From positions 1 to 22,620 of the forward strand of contig DFFO01000084.1 in the NCBI GenBank assembly GCA_002369255.1: a stretch of DNA of 22,620 bases, read 5' to 3'. The notes under the pieces are model-generated. The model was not told the origin of the DNA. It did no database searches and saw nothing but the letters and a program-made list of their open reading frames with translations. This DNA is from Lachnospiraceae bacterium UBA3774 (GTDB taxonomy: Bacteria; Bacillota; Clostridia; Lachnospirales; Lachnospiraceae). Of the stretch, positions 6,644-14,576 are shown piece after piece; position 1 is the stretch's first letter, and each line of letters begins with the position of its first letter. A program made the position numbers and the translations under genes.

Positions 6644-7459
6644 TCAGCGTCTTTTGTCTCTTACCCTAAGTATTACCGGTATCGGCAACAGGATCAGGAC
6701 AAATACAACGATCGCTACTATAATGGGTTCCACACGGATAGCCTCCGACGGAAAATAGACCTCGCCTTCAGTAAAATCTTCACTTACACGGTGACCTCTT
6801 ACAAGAAGTCTATGCGTGTTTACGCCGTACGGAGTGCAGGTTACCAGTGTAAACAGATCCGCTTCCGGATCGATCTCAAGGGCTTCGATATTATCCGGAT
6901 CAACTATTCTTATCTGATCCGCTTCATAACAAAGACTTTTCCCCAGGACATTTACTCGGAAAATGTCACCGGTCTGGAGCCTGTCCAGATCTGTAAAAAG
7001 CCTTGCCGAAGGAAGCCCTCTGTGCCCCGATAAGACACAATGTGTACCGACGCCTCCCACCGGAAGCGACGTCCCGGGTATATGCCCGGCCGCAAACTGT
7101 AAAACGTCGCTGTCGGTGGTATGGTAGATCGGCATCGAAACACTTATTTTGGGTATTTCGAGATACCCCATTGTGCCGTTACCATCAATGTTCAAAAGAT
7201 TACTGTATTCATCTTTCTCAAAACCATTCATTTCATACCTGTCGCCTTTGGACAAAAGCGTTTTGTTATACTTTTCCGCTTCGTACAACATCGCTTCTCG
7301 ATCCTCGGTAGGCAAGTCGTTAACGGCACTTACATAATCGGAAATAACTCTTGACTGTCTCGATAGGTTCCACCAGTTACTTATTGATGGATAAAGCAAG
7401 ACAACCAGACCAATCAAAAAGATAACAACGATTATTATATTTGTTTTTTTCTTTTTCAA
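6644..7459 (-). CDS. srtC: Class C (pilus-polymerising) sortase
   Basis: This 271-residue membrane transpeptidase would link pilin subunits through LPXTG threonine and a pilin lysine. It has an N-terminal membrane helix (about 7-24), the catalytic H146 in LSGHRGLP, C208 in TLVTCTPYGVNTHR, R217, and the C-terminal membrane helix typical of class C (about 244-264). The usual DPF/DPW lid motif expected between residues 65 and 85 is absent; the segment reads LLSKGDRYEMNGFEKDEY. The start is a TTG 18 nt after the backbone pilin stop, with only a weak TGGGA site, so translation may be coupled or low. It is the third-from-last step of the pilus operon, after both large pilins. Confidence 0.92.
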   Translation of the reverse strand: MKKKKTNIIIVVIFLIGLVVLLYPSISNWWNLSRQSRVISDYVSAVNDLPTEDREAMLYEAEKYNKTLLSKGDRYEMNGFEKDEYSNLLNIDGNGTMGYLEIPKISVSMPIYHTTDSDVLQFAAGHIPGTSLPVGGVGTHCVLSGHRGLPSARLFTDLDRLQTGDIFRVNVLGKSLCYEADQIRIVDPDNIEALEIDPEADLFTLVTCTPYGVNTHRLLVRGHRVSEDFTEGEVYFPSEAIRVEPIIVAIVVFVLILLPIPVILRVRDKRR

Positions 7460-7476
7460 AGATTTATCCCAAATAT

Positions 7477-9147
7477 TTATCCGTTTTCGTTGTCTTTCTT
7501 CATGCGCCTTTCAACTACAAGAGCAACGATAGCCGTTACCACGATTATGCTTCCTATTATGTAGAACAAAGTGGTTCCTACTCCGCCGGTCTCAGGCAGA
7601 AGCGTTCCCGCATTGTTTTCGATGACAAGCTCCGTTACGTTTACATCATATGTTCTCGTAAGGGTCGTGCCGTTTTCCTGCTGGGTTTCAACCTGATTGC
7701 CGTCTTCGTCATAATAGGTCGTATAAGTGGTGGTATAGGTCGAAGAACCGGATATAGTCGCAGTGATCTCCATAGGAGATGCGAGCTGATTGTAGCCGTC
7801 GGGAGCCTTGGTCTCGATTACGGTGTATTTGCCTTCGGCAACACCCTTTACGAGAAGCTGTCCGTTTGCGTCCGTAACAAATACGGTAGCTGCGGCCTCA
7901 TCATCGGTCGTTCCGCTGTAGGTATAATCGCCGTTTTCTCCTGTGGCAACGATATAAGCGCCGTCAGGATTCTGTAATTTGAATTCAGCGCCCGTAAGCG
8001 GCTCCTTCGTCTTTCCGTCGATCTTTACAAAACCAAGTGCGAAAGTATAAGTAACAGTTTCCTTTTCCTCGACGGTATGATAAGGAGTTCCCGGCTCTTC
8101 GGGTTCGGTATCGCTCGAGTCTTTAAAGTCATACGTCGCTTTGTTTTTGTTTCCGGCGCCGGCATATACCGTATCGTCATTAGCTTCGAGAGTTGCGTTA
8201 TAAGTTACGGTGATCGTATTGTTCGCATTTTCGGAAGCAAAGGTCTCAGTATCTGCATCGTACCACGGGATGGTGATCCTGAAGCTGTTTGCTTCATCGT
8301 CCCATTCGATCTTGTACTCGGTTCCTACTGCAGGATCGCCCTGAGCCTGCGTAAGAACCGTATCGCCGATCTTGACTACGATACTTTCCTTGTCGTAAGA
8401 GAAGCCTTTTCCAAGTTCATCATTTACATAATACTCAAGGATCTCTTTGTCGCCGTTGTAGTTGGTCGTGTTTACACCTATCTGGAAAGAAACGGTATCT
8501 CCGACATTTACCGAGTTTTCCTGCGTCGGAGGCGTGTAGGTCTTGTTGCTGTCGGAAGTAATTACCTTGCCGCTTCCCTGCTCATCAACATCCCAGGAGG
8601 GACCCTGGTTTTTGTCGATAACCGTCTCGTCAGGCGTATTGCTGTCAATCGTGATTGTAGTGCCGAGAGTACTTGTAATAAAGTAATAACCATAAGCAAG
8701 CTGGTCAAATTTTATCTCAGTCTCGGCAGCGGTGATCTCCTTGATGGATTTGAGAACACTGCCGTCAGACAGTTCACCGTCGTTTTCCTCAAGATTGCTC
8801 TTGATCCAGTCGCTGATCTCGGCCGCAGTCGCCTCGGAAGTTACGCTGTATTTGTCCGTATCTCCGATCTGAGTCAGCACAAAAGGACTTCCCTCCGCCG
8901 TCAAAAGCGCGTAAAGCGGATCATCCTGTGCGGTTTTCGTATAATAATACGCAACCGCGTCGCCGCTGTACGTAGCGTCGAAAAGTTTGTAAAGGCGGTA
9001 AGTCTTTCCTTCGGTAGCATTCGTTACCGTGATACTTCCGTCTCCGTCTCCAACCACTGCTACCTGCGTTGCAAACGCCGGTGCCGCCAGGCATAAGAGC
9101 ATCGCCGCAGTGATAGCAGATACCAGAATCTTTCTGAAATTCTTCAT
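7477..9147 (-). CDS. Backbone (major) pilin, LPETG-anchored, FimA/isopeptide type
   Basis: This 556-residue surface protein has a signal peptide (1-26, cut near AFA-TQ). An N-terminal domain with YGYYFITSTLGTT near 152-164 leads to a putative pilin-lysine segment, VIDKN at 176-180 (K179). A fimbrial D2-type isopeptide domain (NVGDTVSFQIGV near 214-225) and a C-terminal CnaB domain with the E-box YTVIETKAPDGY (441-452, E445) follow. The sorting signal is LPETG at 517-521 plus a membrane helix and an RRMKK tail. The pilin motif lacks the classical YPK form. It is followed at once by the class C sortase and preceded by the tip pilin, the usual order for Gram-positive pilus loci. AAAGGA precedes the ATG. 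Confidence 0.93.
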   Translation of the reverse strand: MKNFRKILVSAITAAMLLCLAAPAFATQVAVVGDGDGSITVTNATEGKTYRLYKLFDATYSGDAVAYYYTKTAQDDPLYALLTAEGSPFVLTQIGDTDKYSVTSEATAAEISDWIKSNLEENDGELSDGSVLKSIKEITAAETEIKFDQLAYGYYFITSTLGTTITIDSNTPDETVIDKNQGPSWDVDEQGSGKVITSDSNKTYTPPTQENSVNVGDTVSFQIGVNTTNYNGDKEILEYYVNDELGKGFSYDKESIVVKIGDTVLTQAQGDPAVGTEYKIEWDDEANSFRITIPWYDADTETFASENANNTITVTYNATLEANDDTVYAGAGNKNKATYDFKDSSDTEPEEPGTPYHTVEEKETVTYTFALGFVKIDGKTKEPLTGAEFKLQNPDGAYIVATGENGDYTYSGTTDDEAAATVFVTDANGQLLVKGVAEGKYTVIETKAPDGYNQLASPMEITATISGSSTYTTTYTTYYDEDGNQVETQQENGTTLTRTYDVNVTELVIENNAGTLLPETGGVGTTLFYIIGSIIVVTAIVALVVERRMKKDNENG

Positions 9148-9171
9148 GTCTTTTCCTTTCTTATGTTTTTA

Positions 9172-12100
9172 TTATTTCTGAATGGTTTTTTTCTTAAAAC
9201 TAAGTGCCAATGCGCCTGCTATTATCAGCAGTCCGCTCCAGGTATATATTTCAACACCGCTTCCTCCCGTATTCGGAAGCTGGTGGGATATGTTGTTGTC
9301 AATGACGATCGAAAACGTTCCGTCTTCGTCTATCTCTCCCGCATGACCGTTTGCCGAGTAGTTTTCAAGCTCCAGCACCGTAATTCCGCCGGGACTGATG
9401 TTAAATACTACCGGTTTTCCGGTCGGATAGTATCCGTCCGGAGCCTGAGTCTCAACAAGATAGTATTTTCCGGGAGCAAGAACGGTCGGAACGCTCATTC
9501 CGCCGTCTCCCGTAACTATCGTCGTTTCGTTGATCTTCACGCCGTATTCCTGCGAAAGTCCGGGAATGATCACGGCGCCTTCCTGGGTTGACTCAGCCGC
9601 CTTGTAAATATCAAACCCCGCCCCCGCAAGAGGAGTCTCGTTTGCCGCGCTTACCTTTACAAGCTTGAGAAGCACCGCACCGACCTGAACTACCGGATGA
9701 TCATAGCTTGTCTTGTGTCCGACGTCGTAAGCGGTAAACGTAATATAGGCGTCCTTGTTTGAATAAAAACCGGCCTGCGACGAACTGGTTTCATTATTGC
9801 CGAAATCCGTTCCTTCATCGCCTTCCGCGTTGTACCCTTCCGCGGCAAACTGCGTCTTTGCATAATCGGTAACTTTTACGTTGAAAGAAAGAACAAACGT
9901 ATTCTCGCCGTCAAGCAGACACTGCGGATTAAACGTAACGTTTACCTTTCCCGTTGACGAGCCGTCTTCCGATTCCCGGAAAGTGACGCTTTGCACGATG
10001 CTGTTGCCGTTGGGGTCAAAATTGTATTCCGTGGGTCCCGAGCTGTCCCAGACGACCGTCTGATTTCCCTCGGAATCGGTCCTCGTCACCTTTACATCGG
10101 GCTGCTCGCTGTAGTATTCCACATATGAGCTGAGCTCATCAGTGATCTGGACCAGGGAAAATTTGCTTCTGTCAATGATCGTCTGCAAGACGGTCTGCAG
10201 ATACCTGGCGTCGTTTGCCGGATAATACGTAAGATGCGCTCTATCCGCTATCGAAGAAAGCGTATTGTAGGCCTCTCCGCTGTTTGCGTCGGGAGATATT
10301 CCCACTATGTAAGGAACCATGTTGGGATGCGCCGCGACAAATTCCACAAACTTGTTTTCCGTATAAGTATGCGGCGCGTTTTCATCTCTGATGACGCCGT
10401 TTTCATCTATTATTCTGTTCGGCTCGCCGTCGGTCAGGAAGATCATTACCTTGATATGGTTGTTGTTTGCAATTTCAGGATCCGAGAGCAGTTCTTCCGA
10501 ACGAAGAAGCGCTGACGTATAGTTCGTTCCGCCGGGCTCGTTGTTTCTGGTAACTCTCGCGTAGCAGTCACGGGGCTCCGCGCCGCCGTTGGGCATTTCC
10601 GAAAGGGACGTCCACGGCATGGTGATAGGGTTGTGATAATCCTTCGTGCCCTCGTAGGTGGCATTGTTTACCTCGTTCCAGCCGCCGTTAAAACAGGTGA
10701 CCGCCACGTTGTTTTCATGGTGCATATTGAGGAAGTTGTATATTATTCCGTCATTGTCACGGACGGCATTTGCTCCGCTTCCCGAAATGATCGTTCCGTT
10801 TACGATCTTGTCGAGCGCGGCCTGTCTGCTCATTCCCCCGCCGAAATCATTTGCCATGGAGTTTGAAATATCCGCTACGATAAGCAGATCCACCGGCTGG
10901 TGAGAACCGGTTACGTCCAGGTAAAGTCTGTAAAAATCATCCCCCGAAAGCGTAGTATCTTCGTTTTCACCGCCGTCTCCCAGGTAATCTATCTCTTTGT
11001 GGAGCTGAGGATCCGGATCGATAATACCCTGCGACGGATAGATACGGATATTTCTGACGGTAGTCGTATAGCTCTCTTCCTGCGGTTGAACGAGTCTTTC
11101 ATAAAGCTGGAAATCCGAAGCCCACTGCTGGTAATTTGTCATATTAAAGCCGGCGCCGCCGAAATGGTACGTAAGATAGAGGTATCCGGATGAACAGGAC
11201 ATCTTCCCGTTCGTACATATATAAGGAGTGGAATTATTTATCGCCTGTGTAAACTGATTCCCTCTCAGATACATTCCGTCCAAGGCGCTTGAGAGAGCAA
11301 ATCCGTTTCCGTATGAGCTCGCGTCAAATACCGCAGACTCGGGAACGTTTGTAAGATAACTGCTGTAAACGTTTCCTCCGACTTCAAGAGTCCCGCGGCG
11401 CTCTGCGGATACAGCTCCGAGATTATTGCCGTTTCCTCTGTTCATCAGATAATATCCGTTTCCGTACCGAGTACAGAAGGCGTAGGTTCCGCCGTTTGTC
11501 ATCTGATTTCCGGGAACCGGTACCCAGATATCGCCGTCGATCGGCTCCGTCTTTTTGATCTCTTCGTACTGCGCGATATATCCTTCTACCGGATTTTCCT
11601 CAATAAAGTAGGTAAAGCTTTCGCCTTCGGCGGGAAGCTCTATCCCGTCAAAGGTCGCTTCCCAATTGTTTTCATCGCTGAGAGTCAGCGTTCTACCGGT
11701 CTCGTGAGCCTGTCCTTCCGCGTCTCTTCTCATGAGTTTTACGGTTACGGGAGAATGGCTGTTCCACGTATCAGACCAGTTTTTCTTTACCGTCAGGCTC
11801 GTCTCGGTCTGCTCTTTGGGAGTCTCGTCTCCCCTTAGCGAAACAAGTCCGTAAACGGAAAAATGCGTTGTGGAGAAAATCACTTCCCTGTCTTTTGATT
11901 TTTCTATCGGGATCCTTTCGTTTTCATTTTCCCCGAGATGAACTATCGAATCTATTTTGTCGGACAAGCCGTCAAAGGAAACGCGCACAGGTCCTGTGGG
12001 CTCTATTTCCTCGCCCTCATACAACAGCTTGATCTCGAACATATATACCGAGCCGGCATTCAAGCCTTCTTTTCTGTAATCTTCGGAGAGCTCGTCATAT

Positions 12101-12663
12101 TTTTCCAGAGCGTCGAAATCTTCGGTTTCCTCGGATATCTCATCGACCTTCAGTCCGAGATATTCTCTCTCGATAGGGAAAGAAGCGGCAGGTCCGGTAA
12201 CCGTTACGGCAATCCCGCTTTTTGTTTCATAAAAGAGTGTTACGTCGCCTTCAGGCGCTTCGGGTTCTGCTGCGGGAGTCTCAAGAAAAATATCCTCCGG
12301 GATATCCTCTTCGACAGTTTCTTCTGACTCTGCGCACTCTGTCTGAGTCTCTCCGACGCTTTCGCCCTCGGTGCCCTCTGAAGTCTCGTCATCTTTTTCG
12401 AGACATTCATCCGAATGCTGATGTTCAGTCTTTTCACAAATAAAGTCTCCGTCAGGAGCATAACAGTCCTCACTATGCAAATGCTCTTCCAAACCGCACT
12501 TGAATTCAGATTCCAGCGTTATTGCGGGCACGATCAGAATATGGAGGGTAACAAGCACGCTAAGGACGGATAAAACCGCCGCAAGCGCCCTTGTTGTCTT
12601 TTGTTTTTTTCTTGCAGAGCCGAGAAGCTCTTCAAGTCCGGAAAGATTGATTTTTTTCTTCAT
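9172..12663 (-). CDS. Tip pilin/adhesin with von Willebrand A domain and LPNTG anchor
   Basis: This 1163-residue surface protein has an N-terminal membrane/signal helix after a long basic lead (about 24-50). Two C-x4-H-x-H-x3-C units (C56-C67 and C76-C87) follow, then an acidic stretch (89-140). A CnaB-like domain lies at about 287-372. The VWA domain (about 590-835) has a complete metal-binding MIDAS set: DISNS at 598-602, T713 in GGTNYT, and D745 in LTDGEPN. A C-terminal CnaB domain contains the E-box LVETQAPDGY (E1071), and LPNTG is at 1129-1133 before the final helix and KKK. The architecture matches pilus tip adhesins. GAGGAAGG is a strong ribosome site. It is the first large pilin in the operon, 24 nt before the backbone pilin. 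The ligand is unknown. Confidence 0.93.
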   Translation of the reverse strand: MKKKINLSGLEELLGSARKKQKTTRALAAVLSVLSVLVTLHILIVPAITLESEFKCGLEEHLHSEDCYAPDGDFICEKTEHQHSDECLEKDDETSEGTEGESVGETQTECAESEETVEEDIPEDIFLETPAAEPEAPEGDVTLFYETKSGIAVTVTGPAASFPIEREYLGLKVDEISEETEDFDALEKYDELSEDYRKEGLNAGSVYMFEIKLLYEGEEIEPTGPVRVSFDGLSDKIDSIVHLGENENERIPIEKSKDREVIFSTTHFSVYGLVSLRGDETPKEQTETSLTVKKNWSDTWNSHSPVTVKLMRRDAEGQAHETGRTLTLSDENNWEATFDGIELPAEGESFTYFIEENPVEGYIAQYEEIKKTEPIDGDIWVPVPGNQMTNGGTYAFCTRYGNGYYLMNRGNGNNLGAVSAERRGTLEVGGNVYSSYLTNVPESAVFDASSYGNGFALSSALDGMYLRGNQFTQAINNSTPYICTNGKMSCSSGYLYLTYHFGGAGFNMTNYQQWASDFQLYERLVQPQEESYTTTVRNIRIYPSQGIIDPDPQLHKEIDYLGDGGENEDTTLSGDDFYRLYLDVTGSHQPVDLLIVADISNSMANDFGGGMSRQAALDKIVNGTIISGSGANAVRDNDGIIYNFLNMHHENNVAVTCFNGGWNEVNNATYEGTKDYHNPITMPWTSLSEMPNGGAEPRDCYARVTRNNEPGGTNYTSALLRSEELLSDPEIANNNHIKVMIFLTDGEPNRIIDENGVIRDENAPHTYTENKFVEFVAAHPNMVPYIVGISPDANSGEAYNTLSSIADRAHLTYYPANDARYLQTVLQTIIDRSKFSLVQITDELSSYVEYYSEQPDVKVTRTDSEGNQTVVWDSSGPTEYNFDPNGNSIVQSVTFRESEDGSSTGKVNVTFNPQCLLDGENTFVLSFNVKVTDYAKTQFAAEGYNAEGDEGTDFGNNETSSSQAGFYSNKDAYITFTAYDVGHKTSYDHPVVQVGAVLLKLVKVSAANETPLAGAGFDIYKAAESTQEGAVIIPGLSQEYGVKINETTIVTGDGGMSVPTVLAPGKYYLVETQAPDGYYPTGKPVVFNISPGGITVLELENYSANGHAGEIDEDGTFSIVIDNNISHQLPNTGGSGVEIYTWSGLLIIAGALALSFKKKTIQK

Positions 12664-12676
12664 AAACCTTCCTCTG

Positions 12677-13255
12677 TCAATTTACCTTACCCATAGGCCA
12701 AAGCCGAAAAATGATTTTTCCGACTATCTGTTCTTCATAAACCGGTCCTACGGCCGTATTTCTTGAATCTATGGACGTTGCTCTGTGATCTCCCATCACA
12801 AACCAGCTTGAATCGGGAACCTGATACGGAAACTCGATATTTGCGTTTCCGTAGGCCGCCTCGCTGACATACGGTTCGTCAAGTTTTTCTCCGTTGATAA
12901 AAACCGCTCCGTCCTTATCTATCACCACCCAGTCGCCGGGGCCGGCTATCACACGTTTTATCAATATCTTGTTGTTTGAGTAAAACGCCGCCAGATCGCC
13001 CTGCTCAAGATGCGGGGTCTTTACGGACAAAACCAGATCTCCGTCTTCAAGTGTGGGAGTCATGGAGTGACCGAATGTTTTGAGTACCGGCAGCCACAGC
13101 ATTGATACAAGGACCGCTATCGCCGCCGCCACGATCAGCACGCTGAGCGTACTGCGTATAAGATAAAAAACTCTTTTTCTTTTTTTGATTCTGCCCAGCT
13201 CTGCGGTAAGTTCGTCTGCGGAGGGCACGTGATCCGATTTACTTGCTTGACTCAT
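12677..13255 (-). CDS. lepB: Signal peptidase I (pilus-locus type)
   Basis: This 192-residue membrane serine protease has one N-terminal helix (about 32-54). The catalytic serine S64 is in GHSMTPTLEDGD and the general-base lysine K100 is in ILIKRVIAGPGD. The conserved box MGDHRATSIDSR near 154-165 and a C-terminal GKIIFRLWP are also present. It would cleave secretory signal peptides on the outer face of the membrane. Its place in the operon 13 nt before the tip pilin suggests a dedicated role in pilin export. Pilus loci in Firmicutes and Actinobacteria often carry such a peptidase. Confidence 0.94.
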   Translation of the reverse strand: MSQASKSDHVPSADELTAELGRIKKRKRVFYLIRSTLSVLIVAAAIAVLVSMLWLPVLKTFGHSMTPTLEDGDLVLSVKTPHLEQGDLAAFYSNNKILIKRVIAGPGDWVVIDKDGAVFINGEKLDEPYVSEAAYGNANIEFPYQVPDSSWFVMGDHRATSIDSRNTAVGPVYEEQIVGKIIFRLWPMGKVN

Positions 13256-13277
13256 ACCTTATCTGATATAGGAATGC

Positions 13278-13652
13278 TTATGCTTTCCCTTCGTTCATTT
13301 TTGCTTTTTTTATTATCAGCTCGGCTTCCTTGTTGGCCTTGGCGATGATCCTGTCGGCTTCCGCCTTGCTTTCCCGCTCGCGCTTTTCAAGAGTTTGCTT
13401 TTTTGCAAGGCAAACTCTCTTTACGTTGTCGATATACTGTGCGGCTGCTTTATCGGCCGCTTCAAAGACTCCGCTGAGCGAGATCGCCGCCTCTGCGAGC
13501 GAGCCGGATTTTTTGATCTTCAGATCTTTTTCGTTCAGGGCTTCATAAACTTCGGACAACTCTTTTTCAAGTTCATCCGTTCTTTTTTTCTGCTCAATTA
13601 GCAATTCAAGCAAGTCTGCTTTGCTGTACTTTCTTAAATCTGTTTTTTTCAT
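13278..13652 (-). CDS. Small coiled-coil protein, first gene of the pilus operon
   Basis: This unrecognised 124-residue protein starts MKKTDLRKYSKADLLELL. The frame extends upstream to 13742 with a hydrophobic lead, but that extension runs into the terminator hairpin at 13737-13763. The ATG at 13652 also has AGGGGG 7 nt upstream, so I prefer it. The protein is charged and helical, with heptad-like runs at about 18-50 (RTDELEKELSEVYEAL) and 88-120 (LEKRERESKAEADRIIAKANKEAEL). It has no signal peptide or membrane segment, so it is probably cytoplasmic. Its place ahead of the signal peptidase suggests a role in pilus assembly or regulation, but nothing in the sequence defines one. Confidence 0.75.
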   Translation of the reverse strand: MKKTDLRKYSKADLLELLIEQKKRTDELEKELSEVYEALNEKDLKIKKSGSLAEAAISLSGVFEAADKAAAQYIDNVKRVCLAKKQTLEKRERESKAEADRIIAKANKEAELIIKKAKMNEGKA

Positions 13653-13683
13653 CCCGGCGCCCCCTACCATTGCAAGTACGGGC

Positions 13684-13689
13684 ATTATA
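13684..13689 (-). promoter_or_regulatory. Likely -10 box of the pilus operon promoter
   Basis: A consensus TATAAT on the minus strand lies 32 nt upstream of the chosen ATG of the coiled-coil gene and just after the terminator of the upstream two-component operon. No good -35 box is seen at the right distance, which would fit a promoter that needs an activator. Confidence 0.5.
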
Positions 13690-13731
13690 ATAAACGCGCA
13701 GTAACAACCCACTAACAAAAACGCATAAAAA

Positions 13732-13763
13732 TAAAAAAACATCCGAAATTTTTTCGGATGTTT
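13732..13763 (-). terminator. Terminator separating the two-component genes from the pilus operon
   Basis: AAACATCCGAAA (13737-13748) and TTTCGGATGTTT (13752-13763) form a perfect 12-bp stem with a 3-nt loop, followed on the minus strand by TTTTATTTTTATG. It lies 28 nt past the response regulator stop. Confidence 0.88.
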
Positions 13764-13790
13764 AAAAAATGCTTTATTTATGCGGTTTTT

Positions 13791-14576
13791 TTATCCCTCA
13801 TTGATGATATCCGCCAGAATATAAGCTCCCCACGGATATTCTGACATGAACTCGCCGGTGAAAATATCTCTTTCTTTCATGTTCTTGTCCTGCCAGTCAT
13901 AATAATCGCAGTCAAACATTTCGGTGTTTATCATCTGCCCGCGCTGTGTGGAAATTAACAGTTTTTCAAGGCCCTCCTGGCGGAGCGTTTTTTTAAGACG
14001 TCCAAGCGCGTTGTAATATACAGTCATCAGTTCGTTGCTGTAGGGACGATCCTCCCATATGGTGCTGTATATTTCCTCATTGCTGATTTCTTTGCCTCTT
14101 TTTATGACCGTAAGAGCAAGAATCTCTTTTGCCTTTCCGGTAAAGGGAAGCGGCTCGCCGTTTCTAAGCACAAGGAACCTGCCGAACGTCTGGATAAACA
14201 GTTCTTTCTCCTGCCTTCTGGCTATCAGGCGGATCCTCTCCATCGCCATTTCTATCGTTTCTTTTGTATATGGTTTTATTATGTAATAATCTCCGCCTAT
14301 CCGGTTAAAATCCCAAATATGCTCTTCGGAAGCGGTGACAAAGATGATCATTATGTCAGGGCGGATCTTTCGAAGTTCCTTTGACAGCTCTATTCCGTTT
14401 GTCACAGGCATTGCAACGTCAAGAAAAGCGGCGTCAACCGGGATCTTTTTTGCAAATTCGAGCGCCTCGCCCGCGGATTCAAACTGACCGGCTATATTGA
14501 GATCGGGAATATCCGCGCCGAGTCTGACAAATCTTTTCAGCATCAATGGCTCATCATCAACTATGATCGCTCTCAT
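13791..14576 (-). CDS. Response regulator with SARP/OmpR-like winged-helix output
   Basis: This 261-residue regulator has a receiver domain at 1-120 with acidic D7/D8, the phospho-acceptor D53 in AAFLDVAMP, T81 and K101 (IIKPYTKE). From about 127 a winged-helix output follows (IQTFGRFLVLRNGEPLPFTGKAKEI, then ALGRLKKTL), with a short C-terminal region of the kind found in regulators of the SARP-like class. There is no LytTR domain, although the partner kinase is LytS-like. Its start overlaps the kinase 3' end by 20 nt, so the two are co-translated. The adjacent pilus operon is the likely target; this is inferred from position only. Confidence 0.9.
   Translation of the reverse strand: MRAIIVDDEPLMLKRFVRLGADIPDLNIAGQFESAGEALEFAKKIPVDAAFLDVAMPVTNGIELSKELRKIRPDIMIIFVTASEEHIWDFNRIGGDYYIIKPYTKETIEMAMERIRLIARRQEKELFIQTFGRFLVLRNGEPLPFTGKAKEILALTVIKRGKEISNEEIYSTIWEDRPYSNELMTVYYNALGRLKKTLRQEGLEKLLISTQRGQMINTEMFDCDYYDWQDKNMKERDIFTGEFMSEYPWGAYILADIINEG

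Noticed and set aside
8077..9096. 339-codon plus-strand frame opposite the backbone pilin
   Set aside because: It is antisense to a clearly coding pilin gene, has no family features and no supported start.
13653..13742. Hydrophobic N-terminal extension of the coiled-coil protein
   Set aside because: The extension reaches into the upstream terminator hairpin and crosses the probable promoter; the ATG at 13652 has a strong ribosome site.
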